DNA of 64,000 nt from Nitzschia sp. pyKryTriq1 (lineage: Eukaryota > Bacillariophyta > Bacillariophyceae > Bacillariales > Bacillariaceae). The translations under genes and the position numbers were made by a program. The first letter of the stretch is position 1, and each line of letters begins with the position of its first letter. The stretch lies in NCBI GenBank assembly GCA_956465555.1, contig OY101123.1, forward strand, positions 1,984,001 to 2,048,000, in the 5' to 3' direction. The notes below the pieces were generated by a model. That model saw only the letters and a program-made list of their open reading frames with translations, made no database searches and was not told where the DNA came from. Positions 18,892-29,728 of the stretch are shown here, piece after piece.

Positions 18892-21330
18892 CTAATTGGA
18901 TGATTTCTTTGCCGTCGTCTTGGCTCGTTTTCCCTCCCTTTGAGGAGGAGGCAGAGAGGAAGATGAAGAAGAAGCAGATGAAGAATTGGTGACTTTTCTT
19001 CCTGCGCTTTCACTTTCGTCAGTGCTGTCAGAAGCAGAATCTAAAGACGACGTCATTTTTCGCTTTTTCCTTAAAGAGGAAGCTGCCGAAGAAGGCGATG
19101 GAAAAGCCATTTGGTAGGGCTTGTTGTCTGTAGAGGCTTTTGCTGGGGGCGGTTTTAGTTCTTCATCTTGGTGCTCTTCTTGATCTTCTTCCAGAGATGG
19201 AACGTTTGGAGTAAATTTCAGAATCGAATCGTCCTCGAAAATACCCAACTTCTTCGCGGCATCTCTCCAATATTGTTTGCCGCCTGACCCACGATTGAGA
19301 TTCCTCTGAAGCTTGGCCAGCGTGTCTTTCACGTCCTGTGGAATGTGTTCGCATCGGCTCAAAAAGTGGGTCTTGCACATGTTTTGAGCAATCTGGTACA
19401 AGCCACCCAGTGTTTGCGAGTAGAAGATGGACCCACTCGTTCGTTCTGCGTAGTGTTTCTTGGAGCAATGCTTGCATTGAATTCCAATTTGTCCGGCAAC
19501 AATGGGAGTGTTCCGCCCTTGAGCCTTACCACCGACGTGTTCTGGTGCAGTCTCAAACACCTCAATCTGTTTCCGAAGATAACATTGATAGGGTGACAAT
19601 GTACCTTCATCGGTATCGATAGCAAGCAGAATGGGAGGTCGATTTGTTAACTTGAATGGTTTTGGCTGCGGTTTCTTCTTGAGTTGTTCCCCCCTGCTTT
19701 CAGCCTTCTTGTTCTTTTGAGAAGGCCTGCTGTTACCACCAGGATCAGACGATGAGTTCTTGCGTCGAGGCGACGAGGGTTCCGATCGTTTGCTCTTGTT
19801 GTTCTTGGAGGAGGTCTGTGTTTCTGGCTCTCTCGCACCAGCCTTTTTACTCGTCGTTTGGGTTTTGGTCTTCTTTCCTGAAATCGATTCGTTTCTCGGT
19901 GCCGCTGTGCTAGTAGCGGCGGTCGTCGAGGCTGCTGTTGGCACTACAGCAGCAGCAGGAGGATGGTGATGTGCTGCGTTCAACAATGCTGCTGCAGCAT
20001 TATGTCGCGCGATGGTCCGGGAATCCTTGGAGAAATCTGTCGTCATCAAGTGGGGAAGTGAGGATAGTATGGCGGTGCTACTGCTACTACTACTAGTAGT
20101 AGTACCCCCTTGTTGCTGTTCCTGTAGTAGTAGGAGCCTCGCTGCCGATAGGGCAGCAGTTGCAGCAGACATACTGCTATTAGAGAGATCTGCAACAGTA
20201 CCTCCTCCTTGTGTTGGTGGCTGACGGGGGGCACCACGCATCAATAGTGCTATCAGCAAATCGGCATCCAGACTTGTGGCGGTGGGCGGCGCCGGCGGTG
20301 GGGGCGGTGCGGCAGGTGGTGGGGGAGGGCCCGGCGGGATCATGACCCCACCGGCAAGCCTTTGCAGCATATCTGCTGTAAGACCAGATGATTGCTGATG
20401 TTGCTCCCTTTGTTGAATCAGCAAGCTTGAAAGAAGCAACGAAGCAATATCAGGAGAGGGATTTGCTGCCGGAGGAGTAGTGCCACTGCTGTTGGTGGTG
20501 CTAAAAGAAGGGAATAACGAAGAAACAAGGTGCTGACCACCACTGTCACCGGCACCGGCACCACGCAGCAACAATGCGGTCGCGGCTGCGGGTGTCATGT
20601 TGCCGTTTTGTTCTTGAAGAAGCGACAACCCCGTCCGCGGCCTCTGGTGATCTTGGAGGAGAAGAAGGGCAGAGAGCAGATCAGGAGGCTGGTGATGGAC
20701 GAGTTGTTGTTGCGGTCCACCTCTCGCCGACGAGGATGAATTTTGCTCTTCAAGTCCTCCTCCTCTCCCAGGAACACCAGAATGACTAGCCCAGTTGAGA
20801 CCAGCAGCGCCATAATGTTGCTGTAGCGCAGCCAGTATCGGCGCGGGCAGCCGTACATCTTGTTGCTGGCCAGGAGCCGTCGTAGTAGTATCAATGGGAG
20901 GTGTTGTCAGGGCAGGAGATATCGTCTGGAGTCGATTGTTGTGTTCTTGCTGCTGCTGCTGCTGCTGAAGTGCAAGAAGAAGGAGATAGTCATTATTCGC
21001 TGTTGCTGTTGCTGTTGCTGCTGATACTGACGTTTGATGAGCTGGTACTGGCGGTGGTGCAGCTGCTGCAATCAAGTTACCACCCGAGGCATTGTTGGGA
21101 GGAGGCAGTAGGCTTATTATTGGTCCTGGCGCTACGCCCCCCCGGAGAAGAATCTCCTGAAGGTATCTGGTCATTTCTCGACGATGCTCCTCATCAGTTG
21201 ATCTACGATGTTGCTGCTGCTGCTGCTGCTGCTGGGGGTGGTCTTGAGCGTACAAGGAGAGAGGGATCGCGTTGTTGTTCATGCCGTTCGGTCTCGTTGA
21301 GTCGTCGTACTGCTGTCTTCCTTCATTCAT
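18892..21330 (-). CDS. Diatom-type Cys-motif (CKHC) protein with long Gln-rich N terminus
   Basis: The start chosen is the ATG at 21330 (MNEGRQQYDD); the frame upstream of it has no ATG. The product is 812 residues. Residues 1-560 are low complexity: poly-Gln, Pro-rich (PPGPPPPPAAPPPP), repeated LLLL stretches and a basic tract (SGKKTKTQTTSKKAG, RRKNSSSDPGG). A compact domain at about 565-710 has YQCYLRKQIEVFETAPE, GRNTPIVAGQIGIQCKHCS, SGSIFYSQTLGGLYQIAQNM, HFLSRCEHIP and GKQYWRDAAKKLGIFED. I know this arrangement (GQxGIxCxHC, then YxxxLxGLYQxAQNM, then YWxDAAxxLGxxED) as a recurrent diatom domain without an established name or function. Its Cys and His residues suggest metal binding. The C terminus is Ser/Lys-rich. 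A nuclear regulatory role is inference from the basic tracts and Gln-rich region. Confidence 0.75.
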   Translation of the reverse strand: MNEGRQQYDDSTRPNGMNNNAIPLSLYAQDHPQQQQQQQQHRRSTDEEHRREMTRYLQEILLRGGVAPGPIISLLPPPNNASGGNLIAAAAPPPVPAHQTSVSAATATATANNDYLLLLALQQQQQQQEHNNRLQTISPALTTPPIDTTTTAPGQQQDVRLPAPILAALQQHYGAAGLNWASHSGVPGRGGGLEEQNSSSSARGGPQQQLVHHQPPDLLSALLLLQDHQRPRTGLSLLQEQNGNMTPAAATALLLRGAGAGDSGGQHLVSSLFPSFSTTNSSGTTPPAANPSPDIASLLLSSLLIQQREQHQQSSGLTADMLQRLAGGVMIPPGPPPPPAAPPPPPAPPTATSLDADLLIALLMRGAPRQPPTQGGGTVADLSNSSMSAATAALSAARLLLLQEQQQGGTTTSSSSSSTAILSSLPHLMTTDFSKDSRTIARHNAAAALLNAAHHHPPAAAVVPTAASTTAATSTAAPRNESISGKKTKTQTTSKKAGAREPETQTSSKNNKSKRSEPSSPRRKNSSSDPGGNSRPSQKNKKAESRGEQLKKKPQPKPFKLTNRPPILLAIDTDEGTLSPYQCYLRKQIEVFETAPEHVGGKAQGRNTPIVAGQIGIQCKHCSKKHYAERTSGSIFYSQTLGGLYQIAQNMCKTHFLSRCEHIPQDVKDTLAKLQRNLNRGSGGKQYWRDAAKKLGIFEDDSILKFTPNVPSLEEDQEEHQDEELKPPPAKASTDNKPYQMAFPSPSSAASSLRKKRKMTSSLDSASDSTDESESAGRKVTNSSSASSSSSSLPPPQREGKRAKTTAKKSSN

Positions 21331-22880
21331 TTCTGTAATATATGGTTCGTTTGTTGCAGTCTCCTCAATCCCAACCAACAACTTTGTTGTTTTAGTAGAT
21401 AGACTATTGTGAAGTTGCGATGAGGCGAGCAAATTTTACCAAAAACAAGAATATGCCGTACAAAAGCCACGTGAAAAATTAATTTTTGGTTTCAAAAAAA
21501 AAAAGAAGCAGAAGAAGGAGCTATAGCGCTCTACCAGGCACGATGACTTTAACATCACACGTGTTGGTGGTCGGTGTGTCCCGAAGCATCCAATGTTTTT
21601 TAATTATAGATTGTGATATTTTAATGCCCTTTTCAGTTAGCAAATACAGGTACAAGTTGGTCTCTGTTAAACAAAAATAGGCCTGTTAAGCAAAAATTAA
21701 CCGGCACATAAGGGACTGCGAGCCTAACTTGAAGGAGAAGTTGCACCCCGGCGACCACACTACTTGTTGTTCCGCGTTCGCAGACCATAATTTAGAAAGG
21801 CGACGTCATCCGGCGATCGAACTGGACCCTGAACGTTGTGTGCTGGCATTTTTTCGCAGCGATCACAAAAGTCATGTCGCCGCCAACTAAATAATAATAA
21901 TAGTCTACGAAGAAACAGTTCAAGTACGCACTATTCTACGGTACGTCCTGACTGTTCGTTGAAGAACCAAGAACAACAATAAATAATTCGGAGAAGGCCC
22001 CGCCCGCCGCCGCCGGGCGGGAGAAAGCGCTGCGGAAAAAGGTGACGCGGCACTCTTTAGCTATCGGCTGATGTACAGACGCAAGAGTCCGTCCGTCGTT
22101 ATAAAGATCCCCAAAGGGTACCCCCGGTCTGTACGTCAGCCGATAGCTAATGAGTGGTTGACGCGGTACTGTGGTACTATCCCTGTGCAGCGTGCAATAC
22201 CAATACTGGTACTGTACCAGGTACTTGTACTGTACAAATACATTTCTTTTCTGCTACCAGTACTATTGTACACGCGGTGTACACGGGTCTGCCCTACCTC
22301 CGCGCCCGCCCGCCTGCCTGCCTGCCTGCGCGCGGTGGGATGAACACGTCCGTACTGCGTACGACACACAAAAATTGAATTGAATGGATGGCATGCGTTT
22401 GACGCGTGCAACATACGCTATGGCCGCCAAATCGATTTCTCTGCCTGGCCGTCCACCGTTCCAGCCACGGCATCATCATCTTGAACCGCACGCACGCATA
22501 CCGACCGCTTGCGCATCTTTATGGCCTTTGGCCGCACCAATAAACCACGACAAAACAAACTGCGCATATGGTGTCGTCGTTTCTTTTTGCTTTGGGCTTT
22601 TTTGCGGGCTTTTTTTCTTCATTTTCTCTCAACTCTATATCGCGATATCGATACACCACAGCATCACCGCGAGCGCCGATAAAAAGCAGCAACGGCCACA
22701 GAAGAACATCTTCTCCTATTATCCTCCGCCGCCGGCCGCAGCATCTCTATATTATCGTCTCTGTATCTCATTGTGCTCTACTACTGAACTAGACTTCGGT
22801 ACGCCGCGGCAGCAAGATATCAATCCTATTACCTATTACCTATATATTCTTTTTTGGCAGAAAGAAGAAAATCAAATAAT
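21331..22880. other. Large divergent spacer with a foldback repeat
   Basis: This 1.5-kb spacer separates the start of the Cys-motif gene from that of the poly(A) polymerase. It holds a GC-rich near-palindrome around 22000-22022, the inverted repeat described separately, and GTAC-rich DNA near 22195-22285. A plus-strand frame at 22384-23256 overlaps the polymerase in another frame and its protein looks non-coding. Confidence 0.5.
22057..22150. repeat. Inverted repeat (24-bp arms, 46-bp loop)
   Basis: Arm 22057-22080 is the reverse complement of arm 22127-22150 with one mismatch; both contain TTAGCTATCGGCTGA at the outer end. The 94-nt unit could fold into a long hairpin. No target duplication flanks it, so a MITE, a structured RNA or a regulatory cruciform are all possible. 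Confidence 0.75.
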
Positions 22881-25800
22881 ATGGCTCGGACGAAGCAAAC
22901 AACATCGAAGAAACGCGCACTACTACACGTTGGAGCTGCTGCTGCTGCTGCCTCTGGTGCTGGGAAGAAAAAGTCACCAGTTGGCAAACAAAAAGCAGCA
23001 AAGAAACCCGGCAGCGGCATCAAACACAAAAGGCCAGGAGGAGGAGGAGGAGGAGGCACTCCCAAGCACCACAAACCGAAGAACAATTCTAGCAACTATG
23101 GACCGATATCCGTGCAGCAGCATCATCAGCAGCCCAGGGGAACCAAATGGAATTTATCAGCTAGCATGGGCGGAGATTCTTCCTCGTCTGGAAAAACCAA
23201 CAAGAAGAAGAAAACGAACAACAACAACAACAACAACAATAGGAGGAATATTCTGAACTCCCGTGCGAATCATAGCAGCAGTAGCAGCAGCTACAACAAC
23301 AACAAGTCGTCACAAACATTTGTTCTGAATATGCCCGTGGTATCCCATTCCGATCCGGTGGTACCCTGGCTGTTGCTAAATCAGCAGAGAGGGGTAGGTG
23401 GAGGTGTCCGACAGTCGCCCTCCAAGCAGCATCAACAACAGTCATCAAACACCACCACCACCAACAACAACAACACCAACACCAACAACAATGGTCTTCG
23501 ACTTCTGGCACAACACAAGGCACTTGCCTTCCCCGCCGCGTCGCTCGAAAAACTCAATCTCGAGCTTGAAGGCTTTGCCGATTATGTTCGTTTGAATGAA
23601 ACGGAAATCGCCTCGAGACGTTCGCTGGTGGAACAAATTCAAACCCACTGTCGACAGTTGTTTGGAATTTCGAGCGAATGTTGCCAAGTCTTTGGATCCT
23701 TTGCCTCTCTACCCGTCTGTACATTTTCCAGTGATGTCGATTTGGCCATTCACAATGTGGTCGTGGTCGAAAAAGCCGAAGCACCACTAGCAGCAGCAGC
23801 AGCAGCACACAATAGGGCGGAGAACGAAAGTGATCAAGTGGTAGATGCCGACGCCACACCCAGACGAGCCACCAAGCGAATCAAAACAACGGAACCATCA
23901 TCTCTTCCCCAGCATCAGCCACATCCCAACCTCAAGCGTCAAGAACGAGTTCTGAAATGGAAAGCGTTAATCGAAGAGGCAGCAGAGGACGAAGACGAAA
24001 AGAAGCAACAAGCTACGATTAATAGTGATGGCAACCAACAAGGAGGTAAAGGAACGATACTATCCACCGATACTACTACTTTGGTAATACAGGAAAACGA
24101 AGCAGTCGAGATTTCGTCGACTACAAAAAACGATAAGCCCTTGCCGATGATGATACAAACAACACCCACAACCACGACCACAACCACGTCCACGAAACGC
24201 CAAGAATTGGCAGAATCCAGAGAACTACCGGTCACGGCCGAACCAAGCCAGGACGGGGCTCCTTTGTTTGTGATTGATCGAGAGGGGTGTCCCGATGATG
24301 ATAATCGTAATGAGGAGGAGGATGACGTTGCTGCTGCTGCGGCTGCTCTTACCGACGATATCACAGTTCCAACTGTCACTGATATTTCAAAGGATCCATC
24401 TATTCTGGACGACGATGATGATGACGATGGCGAAGAAGAAGAAGCAGAGACGACGAGCGAGCCTACTTCTGAGGATGTGGATACTGCTGAAGACGGCAAG
24501 AATAATGTCAATGTTACGAAACGCGTTCATGCCGAACAGGGCGATTCGGCAAAACGACTGGAAGATTCGGGTGATGAGGAAAGCTATCGGGGAAGTGGTG
24601 GTAACAATGGCGGCGGCGACGACGACAACGACGAATCTGATGCGGATTCTGCAGACAAGTTGGCGGCCCTGAAAAATAGGAAAACGACCGGTGCTTCTAC
24701 TGGTGTTCCCGAACGCTCCTTTCGGGCGACCCCCGATCCAGAGGCGTCAGCACAAAACGACGAAGATGGTGACGGTGACGATGACGAGGAAGGTGAACAG
24801 GACGAAAAGTTGAAGGTGGAGAATCGACCGCGAAGCCGGAGTATCATCAGCCTTTGCTCCGCTACCACATGCAGTGATACGGAAGAAAAGGAATGGGATG
24901 ACTCGGGCATGGAAGTATCGTTTGTTTTGAGCAAAACATCTACTTCGAGGTCACGGAAGGCTGAACTCCCTGCTTCCATTGGACCCACAGGTGAAACCAG
25001 AGTCAAGGTTGTTCGAGCTTTGAATGCGTTGTCACGAAGATTACGCAGGGAGGGCTTGACAGACCAGGTACATGTACGAAAGTGGGCCAAAGTACCCATC
25101 ATCAACATGGAAACCCATTCGGGATACGAATGCGATATTGCTATTGGAGGCCACAATGGTACTGATACGAGTAGCTATGCCTCCTCGCAGTGCTCACGAT
25201 TCAAAAGGTAGATAGTAGTTGTCGTCAGCCCTTGTGCTTGATCGCCGGGTGCTGCTGAAAAAATGGACTCACAGTCAGTGGAATATGCTATTCTCGATTT
25301 CTCCTGCAGTTTTCCAATTGTGGTTTTGGTTCTGAAGATCCTTTTGAATCAGCATGGACTAGACAAGCCATTCACTGGTGGACTTGGAAGCTTCAAGCTC
25401 TACGTTTTGGTGGCTAGCCACGTAAGTTTTCATTTCAGATGACGGCCGGGCATTCCATCTTGCAGGTAATATCTGACTGACGAATGGTTTCAAATTCACA
25501 GATTGAACAGCACTTGCAGCTTGGCGGTGATGACAATGCAGCGGAAATGTTCGTCACATTTCTTTTCCGCTATGGGAAAGCAATGCAAGGACATCGAAAC
25601 GAATCGGAACGGAAATTTGTGACCCATCTCTCCCAAAATTCGGTGGTAGAAAGTGGGGGACGTGGTTTTGCAACGGGAACAGCAGACATGGGTGGGGTAT
25701 ACAAACTTGACAGTTGCATACACGTATTTCAAGCATGTTTCTTCAAACTTCGAGACAAGCTATTGAAGTTTTCAACAGATCCCTCTCACTCTATTCTGGG

Positions 25801-26206
25801 CTACATCATCGACTCTCAATGGCTGAAGACAGAGCGTCAAAATTGCCAGCGGAAACTTCCACCACTGTCATCGTACCGAAACTCGAGCGCGATACCTTCA
25901 GGTTTGCCCTTCAACTGGACTGAGAATTCCACTCCACACCAGGGAGCGGCCGGTGGGAACAAACGTAAGGCTGAGGCCATGCTCAAGAGCCATCGCGCTT
26001 CCAGTAACAAACAACAGTCGGGCCAGAAACGATCAAATCACCAGATCAGTTCACCGAACAGGGGAGACGAGACGATGGACACTGATGAAGAGGCGGAACA
26101 ACTCAAGGCTGGCTATGGACTTGGTGCAGCCTCTCGAACGCCCTCTAAGAAAAGGGCTAGGTCATCAACGAAGAAGAAAGCACGAATGGGAAAGAAACAA
26201 AAATGA
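22881..26206 (+). CDS. Trf4/5-like non-canonical poly(A) polymerase with histone H3-like N terminus
   Basis: Three exons are inferred: 22881-25207, 25310-25421 and 25502-26206. Introns 25208-25309 (GTAGAT...CTGCAG) and 25422-25501 (GTAAGT...TCACAG) join FKSFPIVVLVLKILL and VASHIEQHLQLGGDD, giving 1047 residues. The nucleotidyltransferase motif is FGSFASLPVCTFSSDVDLAI (about 270-290, first two catalytic Asp in DVD); the third Asp is in GYECDIAIG near residue 750. About 460 residues of acidic low-complexity sequence separate them, far more than usual. The central domain FPIVVLVLKILLNQHGLDKPFTGGLGSF and the PAP-associated region match Trf4/5 enzymes, which oligoadenylate RNAs for nuclear exosome decay. 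The first ATG gives MARTKQTTSKKR, whose first seven residues equal those of histone H3. The basic N and C termini suggest nuclear location. Confidence 0.85.
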
Positions 26207-27263
26207 GCCGATGGAGTCTCGGCGAAAATATCCGGGTTTGAATTCCCCGCATCCTCGCATTTTCTTTTCGTGTTACCCCCGTTCGTCTTTGGTTATTCGA
26301 CTGCCCACCATCGTCTATTTGTGACCTACAACTAGTAGTATACTACTAGTAGTAGTAAGAGAAGTACATAAAGTCAACTTGACAGCTCGTATTGTTGTAC
26401 TCTGGCGGAGAGTATCAGTTGAGAATTCTGTTTTTAGTGGGTCGGTCCTGGATGGAACTTTCCCTCTAAAAAAGAACAAAATAACGAACCAGCCTCAACC
26501 ATTATTTCGTTTTATCTTGATTGCGAACGCCATCGAATTGATTCTCTTGAATTCTCTTGAAGAACATCCAAGTAGTGTTTGTATGTAGCTACGTAGCTGG
26601 ATGGATGATGATGATGATTGATTGATTGATTGATTGATTCTGATTGAAATTAGGAGTTCTTGATGCCAGAAACCACACCATCATCATTCGCGTTTCCCGT
26701 TCGGCGGGAGCGGGCGGGGAAGAATCATCATCTCAAGTTCAAAGTAGTATTCTCGTGTGTCTTGAAGTTGTGCAGTGCAGTACAGTACCGGTACGAGTAG
26801 CGCCGAAAGCGAAGGCCAGAAAGAGGTAATCGTTAATAGGCGGGAGATCGCGATGATGGGTCTTGTGACGTGTGACCCTTGCGCTGATATTTATTATGGT
26901 CATTTTGGGAGACGTCATCCAACGCGCGATCCACGGTTCTCCTTCGGAGTTTTCGTTAATTAAAAAGGCCGCAATTCTCTCTATATATATTGGTTCGTTG
27001 TGTTCTTTCCTTGGGCCTTCTTGAAAAAAGCATTACTTGGAATGGTCATATCGGCCAGTATATTCTACTGCTATTAAGTGAGTGGAAATTTTCGATGTAC
27101 CTCATTAATGAAAGAAGGGAGGCCGGGTCTGGATCGTCGACACGAATCAATCACCGTTGAAAAGTTCGTGAACCGTGCTGCGGACCTGCACAAAGAGACG
27201 TTCAACGTCGGCATGCACAGCTGACATTTTTTTACAAACTTTACAACAATAAGAAGCAACGAA
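26207..27263. other. Spacer upstream of unrecognised gene
   Basis: No gene is seen. The spacer holds a (GATT)n run near 26613-26640, TACCGGTA at 26786-26793, and TGACGTGTGAC near 26866-26876, which resembles a CRE/bZIP-type site. A TATATATAT stretch lies near 26985. Confidence 0.4.
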
Positions 27264-28586
27264 ATGGATATCATGGAAGCAACATCTGCCACTGGCGACG
27301 ACGAAGAAACAACAAATATATCGATCGACCAAGCATCATCAGGATTAGACCAGCGATTGCATGTCGAACGACGAGGCCCGAGCATTGCTCCTTTTCTCCA
27401 AATGGACAAGCTAATGTCTTCATCGTTGTTCGATATGAACAGCCCAGTCGGAAGCAAGCGAAAGGCAGTGGCCAGTCCAAATACACGAGGGATCCTCCTC
27501 GGTTCGTCACAACGGGAGGCGACCCCACACGAGCCACAACAAGATGAAGCCAAAAGGACGACAACGACAAGTAGACCGAAGAAAACGGAGCTTTCGGCCC
27601 TCAGTACTAGGCTCGGCTACGGGGATCCAGTGAGCCCAAGAAGCAAGAAGAGTGGTGCTTCTAGTAGTACTATTACTAGACAAGCCTCACCAAGAAGCTG
27701 GCCCCTACAACTAACGGCGATGGATGATCTTGATGGTGCTTCTCTGCATAGTCAGCATCAGCAGGGACTTCCAAAGAAACGCCAGCGATACCAACGACGC
27801 AACTCGTTCCTTGTGCACAGAGATTCAACCGGAAGACTTGCGGCTGCATCCTCCGTCCTGCTGGAAGACATTCGTCAAGCGTGTTTTGATGTGCTGAACG
27901 ACGAAGAGTCTGAAGATCACAGTAGTAGTAGTACAACAGCAGCCGCGGAACGAATCCCACCACCAAGTAGCGGCACCACGTCGTCGTGGTCACTGAGAAG
28001 AAGAGATACAGCAAACAAGAACTACCAAGAAGAAGGACGAGTACTGCTACGTGAAGGAGATTTGATGAAGTCCTCGCCTTCATCTTCGGTCGTCCCATCC
28101 GCAAAGAACAAGGCGGATGGTCGTGAAGAAGATGTACTACTAGTACAAGCCAATGATTGGGGCGGGCACGCATCTTGGTCGAATTCGGATGACACACGGT
28201 GGTATTCCGAATTTTCGTCATCCTTGTCCTTTTCGTCCAAGACTACTCTTCCACCTCCTGCTCTCCCGCTAGCAGATCGTCATCATGACTACAAGAAGAA
28301 GAATACCAATGATCATGACAACAGCACTAGCATGGAAACGACAAGTATGCTCCCACCACCTCCGCCGCGGCCTGTGCCGCATCAGCACAACTACCAGCAC
28401 CAGGAGCAGCATGGCATGATGATGATGATGACAGAACAACAAGATGATCATCAAGAAAGGGTATTGCCTACTACTAGTAGTATCCAAAGCACCAGCAACA
28501 ACGAATCATTCTCCGGCGAAGACGAGGAGGAAGAATGGGGAGAAGAAACAAGAGCTAGTACTAGTAGTATTACTTCTAGCAGGTAG
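27264..28586 (+). CDS. Unrecognised low-complexity Ser/Gln/His-rich protein
   Basis: The 440-residue frame starts at an ATG. It begins with an acidic segment (MDIMEATSATGDDEE), then GPSIAPFLQMDKLMSSSLF, a basic segment PKKRQRYQRRNSFLVHRDS that includes an RRNS basophilic-kinase-type site, a short ordered-looking helix SSVLLEDIRQACFDVLNDEE, and a long Ser/His/Pro tail with poly-Met. The order of short conserved-looking motifs between disordered linkers resembles diatom regulatory proteins, but no known domain is recognised. The frame ends near a possible splice donor (GCAGGTAGCG at 28580), so further exons in the repeat-rich DNA downstream cannot be excluded. Confidence 0.55.
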   Translation: MDIMEATSATGDDEETTNISIDQASSGLDQRLHVERRGPSIAPFLQMDKLMSSSLFDMNSPVGSKRKAVASPNTRGILLGSSQREATPHEPQQDEAKRTTTTSRPKKTELSALSTRLGYGDPVSPRSKKSGASSSTITRQASPRSWPLQLTAMDDLDGASLHSQHQQGLPKKRQRYQRRNSFLVHRDSTGRLAAASSVLLEDIRQACFDVLNDEESEDHSSSSTTAAAERIPPPSSGTTSSWSLRRRDTANKNYQEEGRVLLREGDLMKSSPSSSVVPSAKNKADGREEDVLLVQANDWGGHASWSNSDDTRWYSEFSSSLSFSSKTTLPPPALPLADRHHDYKKKNTNDHDNSTSMETTSMLPPPPPRPVPHQHNYQHQEQHGMMMMMTEQQDDHQERVLPTTSSIQSTSNNESFSGEDEEEEWGEETRASTSSITSSR

Positions 28587-29728
28587 CGATGTGGTGGCTT
28601 TTCACGACAGGAGCCATAATGATGACATGGAAGAAGAAGACCATGATACTTGGTAGACTACTACACCCGATGAAGACGAGGACGAGAACGATGATGTCTT
28701 CTTCTTCTTTTTCTTCTTCTTCTTCTTGGTAGTTTTCTTTATCGTAGTACTGCCTCCTTCAACCATCATCACCGCAATACGCACTTCTTCTTGCACAACA
28801 ACAACGCCTATTATTCGTTATGGAAGGCTAATACTACTACTACTACTACTAGTGATATCGGTGAACTTTTAGTACTTCTTTATCCCCTATTAAGGCCCGG
28901 AGACGCCTCCTAGTACTGTACTGCTGCTGCTGCTGCTGCACCACAACCCTGCTCCTCCTCCCGCCTTCACTACCACCACCACCACCACCAGCCAGCAACA
29001 ACAAGGTTGAGGATGATTATCAGGAGTCGGTACTAGTAGTAGCTACTACTACTAGTACTACTACCACCAGCGTCTTCTTGTTCCATCATCGCGGGGGCCT
29101 TCTCTACTACTCATTTTGCTTCTTCTCTACTACTAGTAGTAGTAGCTCTCGAGTACTACTAGTAGTACCTAGTACTCTACTACTAGTAGAGAGTGGAGCA
29201 GGAATTCAAACCATACTAATTTTGGTGTGGACCAGCAAAACAAGGCAAGAATATTCTATTAGTACTGGTCCATTATTTCTCTTCTTCTTGAACTACTACT
29301 ACAGCAGCAGTAGTACCACCACATCAGGTCTCACCAGGTACTACCCGTAGTAGTAATAGCTGTACAGTACATAGTACTACTAGAGTATCGGCGTATGGTC
29401 GATGTGGACACGCCGGAACCTTTTGTACTCTTGCCGGGTTTCGAAAGAAGTTTCTCCGAAAGCCGTGAAAAAAAGGTCTATTGTAGTACCAGGTACAGTA
29501 CATACGTCTGCAGGGTCTGGACGTCTCCCCAACCATCGATCACCATGACCACGCAATATAAATCAGTCTCTTTTCTTCGCTGATGAGATTCTGCGCACAT
29601 ACGGCACATCAATATTCTTTTCTTTCGTCCCACGATGACGAGAGATATTATTATGCACCACATGCATCCCCTCCTCTCGCGATCCTTCACAATATAACAA
29701 TACAACAGTACTACACTACTAGTAGGAC
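28587..29728. other. Triplet-repeat-rich spacer
   Basis: The 1.1-kb stretch is dominated by TTC, CTG, ACC and TAC/GTA repeats, for example a TTC run at about 28699-28727 and dense TACTAGTA-type motifs from 29030 to 29190. Open frames here are repeat translations. A 3' exon of the preceding gene may hide in it. Confidence 0.45.

Noticed and set aside
22384-23256. 290-codon plus-strand frame overlapping the poly(A) polymerase start
   Set aside because: Its second half is antiphase to a well-supported gene, and its first half is spacer-like.
26215-26260. Possible tRNA T-arm-like GGGTTTGAATTCCC
   Set aside because: It is a chance short palindrome in a 3' flank; no other tRNA arms are present.
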